7,639 nt of DNA, taken from JBNJEA01 sp051745395. Lineage in GTDB: Bacteria; Desulfobacterota; Desulfobacteria; Desulfobacterales; Desulfosalsimonadaceae. The stretch covers positions 1-7,639 of the forward strand of contig JBNJEA010000142.1 of the NCBI GenBank assembly GCA_051745395.1, in the 5' to 3' direction. Positions 6,682 through 7,639 of the stretch are shown in pieces. Positions within the stretch are counted from its first letter, which is position 1; the number at the start of each line of letters is the position of its first letter. The position numbers and the translations under genes are program-made. The notes below the pieces were generated by a model that saw only the letters and a program-made list of their open reading frames with translations, made no database searches and was not told where the DNA came from.

Positions 6682-6928
6682 GCAGGCGATGGGGGCTGCT
6701 TTGAGCGATTGTATCTGAAGGCCCGTACGTTTTCTTAGGCGCATCGGGCGGGGGAAGCCCCACCGGATCGAAGTCGGACCGTTTTGCGGGGCACAGTTGT
6801 CATTGACATGGCAAAGCTTTGTCGAGCCCGGGGGGGAGAGTGGGGTGGGGGCAGGAATCCCCCGCCCGATGCGCCTTAGAAAACAAGGGCCGGAAGATAA
6901 AAGCGAAAAGCAGAGCCCGATCGCCTGC
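6682..6928. repeat. 247-bp inverted-repeat element (MITE-like or head-to-head repeat pair)
   Basis: Left arm 6682-6755 and right arm 6858-6928 are reverse complements at roughly 80 percent. The inner 27 bases (6729-6755 versus 6858-6884, core GGCGCATCGGGCGGGGGA) match at 26 of 27. The outer ends share GCAGGCGAT, and weaker similarity may continue outward to about 6650 and 6950. The 102-base centre holds the palindrome CAAAGCTTTG (6812-6821). No transposase is present. It could be a non-autonomous element, two copies of a dispersed repeat in opposite orientation, or a source of a long hairpin RNA. Confidence 0.6.
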
Positions 6929-6931
6929 GGC

Positions 6932-6975
6932 AATCCGGTTCAAATCTGGTTTAAATCCGGTTCAGGTCCGGGACC
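6932..6975. repeat. 11-bp tandem repeats (AATCYGGTTYA)
   Basis: Three adjacent 11-base units, AATCCGGTTCA (6932), AATCTGGTTTA (6943) and AATCCGGTTCA (6954), are followed by a degenerate fourth, GGTCCGGGACC (6965). The 11-base period places each unit on about the same face of the helix, which would suit cooperative protein binding, though slippage alone could explain it. Confidence 0.65.
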
Positions 6976-6979
6976 TGAA
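6961..6979. promoter_or_regulatory. perfect 19-nt palindrome upstream of glnD
   Basis: TTCAGGTCCGGGACCTGAA has perfect 9-base arms around one central base. It overlaps the degenerate fourth tandem unit and lies about 200 bases before the predicted glnD transcription start. It looks like a dimer-binding operator; no U-run follows, so it is not a terminator. The cognate protein is unknown. Confidence 0.45.
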
Positions 6980-7039
6980 AACATACCTTTCAATCCGTCC
7001 CTCTTTCCGATACAATCCCGCTTAATCCAAATCAAGTGT

Positions 7040-7072
7040 AACAAAATTGTAGCTTGTTTTTACAATTTTGTT
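7040..7072. promoter_or_regulatory. twin ACAAWWTTGT boxes, candidate enhancer (UAS) of the glnD promoter
   Basis: AACAAAATTGTA (7040-7051) and TACAATTTTGTT (7061-7072) are perfect 12-base inverted arms with a 9-base spacer. Each arm also contains a nearly self-symmetric ACAAWWTTGT box, and the boxes are 21 bases apart, two helical turns. They sit about 105-137 bases before the predicted start of the sigma-54 promoter, the usual distance for activator sites. The sequence is not the enteric NtrC consensus TGCACC-N5-GGTGCA, so the activator is unnamed. Confidence 0.5.
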
Positions 7073-7111
7073 TAATCAATGCTAAGTCCTTTTCAATAAT
7101 AATATTTATAA

Positions 7112-7125
7112 ATAATTGTAATTAT
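7112..7125. promoter_or_regulatory. small AT-rich palindrome between enhancer boxes and promoter
   Basis: ATAATT-GT-AATTAT is perfectly symmetric with 6-base arms, inside a very AT-rich run (about 7091-7135). It lies 27 bases before the -24 element. An architectural protein site (IHF or HU-like bending) is plausible from position, but no good IHF consensus was found and chance symmetry in AT-rich DNA is possible. Confidence 0.25.
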
Positions 7126-7151
7126 GGTTATTTATCTGCTTAATAGGGATA

Positions 7152-7167
7152 TGGCATGTCTGTTGCT
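7152..7167 (+). promoter_or_regulatory. sigma-54 (-24/-12) promoter of glnD
   Basis: TGGCATGTCTGTTGCT matches the consensus TGGCACG-N4-TTGCW at 11 of 12 defined positions. It has the required GG (7153-7154) and GC (7165-7166) exactly ten bases apart. The predicted start is near 7177, giving a short leader of about 17 bases that still includes the GGAG ribosome site (7182-7185). Control of a nitrogen-sensing gene by sigma-54 fits its role. Confidence 0.7.
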
Positions 7168-7193
7168 AATAAATAAACAACGGAGAAAAGAAA

Positions 7194-7639
7194 ATGGGCG
7201 TCAAGACAAACGCAACAAACAATCTGGTGGCCGGGCAGAGCCCGGCGGAAAGCCTGGCAAAACGGCGGCAGGCGCTTTTTGCCTCCATGCCCGACTGGGA
7301 GCCCGCCGAATTTATACAGGCCCATGCCGAGCTCATCGATGATTACTTCCGGGAAAGTTTTGCCAGCAGCCAGGTCGGCCCCCGGATGGGGCTCAACACC
7401 CATCCCTATGCGGTGGTGGCCCTGGGCGGATACGGCCGGTCCGAGCAGTGCATCCACTCGGATGTGGACGTATTGTTTTTATTCGAAGGCGCCGTGCCCG
7501 AAGAAGCGGATCGGCTCGTTCAGGAATATGTGTATCCGCTCTGGGACATCGGCATGGACGTGGGCTATGCCGCCCGTTCGCTCAGGGAATGCCTCCGGAT
7601 GGCCAAAAATGATTACGAGATTTTAACCCCGCTGCTCGA
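7194..7639 (+). CDS. glnD: GlnD, PII uridylyltransferase/uridylyl-removing enzyme (partial, N-terminus)
   Basis: Only the first 148 residues are in the window; the frame is open at the right edge. A GlnD-type nucleotidyltransferase signature is clear: VVALGGYGRSEQCIHSDVDV (74-93), with the metal-binding aspartates D90 and D92. It is followed by PLWDIGMDVGYAARSLRECL (115-134) and NDYEILTPLL (139-148), matching the GlnD pattern of LWD-G-VGHSVRT then D-TSLL. GlnD uridylylates PII proteins when glutamine is low and removes UMP when it is high, so it sets nitrogen status in the cytoplasm. HD and ACT domains would be expected beyond the edge. ATG 7194 has GGAG eight bases upstream. The sigma-54 promoter just upstream suggests transcription is itself under nitrogen control. 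A DUF294-type GlnD paralogue cannot be excluded until the C-terminal domains are seen. Confidence 0.85.
   Translation, partial: MGVKTNATNNLVAGQSPAESLAKRRQALFASMPDWEPAEFIQAHAELIDDYFRESFASSQVGPRMGLNTHPYAVVALGGYGRSEQCIHSDVDVLFLFEGAVPEEADRLVQEYVYPLWDIGMDVGYAARSLRECLRMAKNDYEILTPLL

Larger units (their letters stand above)
6477..7193. other. 717-base intergenic stretch: repeats plus glnD control region
   Basis: No gene is supported. Nothing notable is seen in 6477-6681 apart from the end of the upstream gene; no clear terminator was found. Then come a long inverted-repeat element (6682-6928), an 11-bp tandem repeat with a palindrome (6932-6979), and from about 6980 an AT-rich zone unlike the GC-rich genes around it. 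That zone carries twin inverted boxes (7040-7072), a small palindrome (7112-7125) and a sigma-54 promoter (7152-7167). Short open frames on both strands encode the same peptide PRPMRLRK because they read the two arms of the inverted repeat. Confidence 0.65.

Noticed and set aside
6932..6975. CRISPR-like array
   Set aside because: Units are only 11 bases, directly abutting and without spacers, and no cas genes are present.
7040..7072. Rho-independent terminator
   Set aside because: The stem is AT-only at its ends, there is no T-run after the second arm on the plus strand, and no gene ends nearby. A protein-binding site is a better fit.
6649..7075. Short open frames on both strands sharing the peptide PRPMRLRK
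   Set aside because: The shared peptide arises because the frames read the two arms of one inverted repeat. No ribosome sites, low-complexity content and no credible protein fold.

Overview
The window is a moderately GC-rich bacterial chromosomal stretch. It holds seven protein genes (two cut by the window edges) and two long gene-poor stretches rich in repeats. The gene styles suggest a Gram-negative, probably an anaerobic deltaproteobacterium (Desulfobacterota, Desulfobacterales-like). Supporting points are a lipoprotein with an outer-membrane-type lipobox, an ArsP-type permease paired with a CVC-type ArsR regulator, and a GlnD with a sigma-54-type promoter. This taxonomic placement is inference; there is no rRNA or marker gene to test it.

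Left part (1-1740, minus strand): an ArsR/SmtB-family repressor sits just upstream of a large CSC-motif membrane permease (ArsP/DUF318 family) that runs off the left edge. A strong sigma-70-like promoter precedes the repressor. Similar A/T-rich palindromic boxes lie at that promoter and in the repressor-permease gap, so the pair reads as a self-regulated metalloid or metal resistance unit.

Middle (1882-4251): a plus-strand CNNM/DUF21-CBS membrane protein (HlyC/CorC type without the usual C-terminal domain) meets tail-to-tail, with interlocked stop codons, a minus-strand M48 metallopeptidase lipoprotein. A small uncharacterised cytoplasmic protein precedes the peptidase and is probably co-transcribed with it.

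Repeat-rich gap 1 (4252-4844): a candidate promoter for the minus-strand pair, a cluster of GC-rich hairpins, and one copy of a paired-hairpin dispersed repeat whose stems show compensatory differences.

Right part: a 543-residue uncharacterised protein (4845-6476), possibly distantly HIT/GalT-like, stands alone. It is followed by about 700 bases without a gene (6477-7193). That stretch holds a 247-bp inverted-repeat element, an 11-bp tandem repeat ending in a perfect 19-nt palindrome, an AT-rich segment with twin operator-like boxes 21 bp apart, and a near-consensus sigma-54 promoter. The promoter sits directly before the start of glnD (PII uridylyltransferase, cut by the right edge). The most interesting signal is this apparent enhancer-type nitrogen-control region; the 247-bp inverted-repeat element and the orphan 543-residue protein come next.
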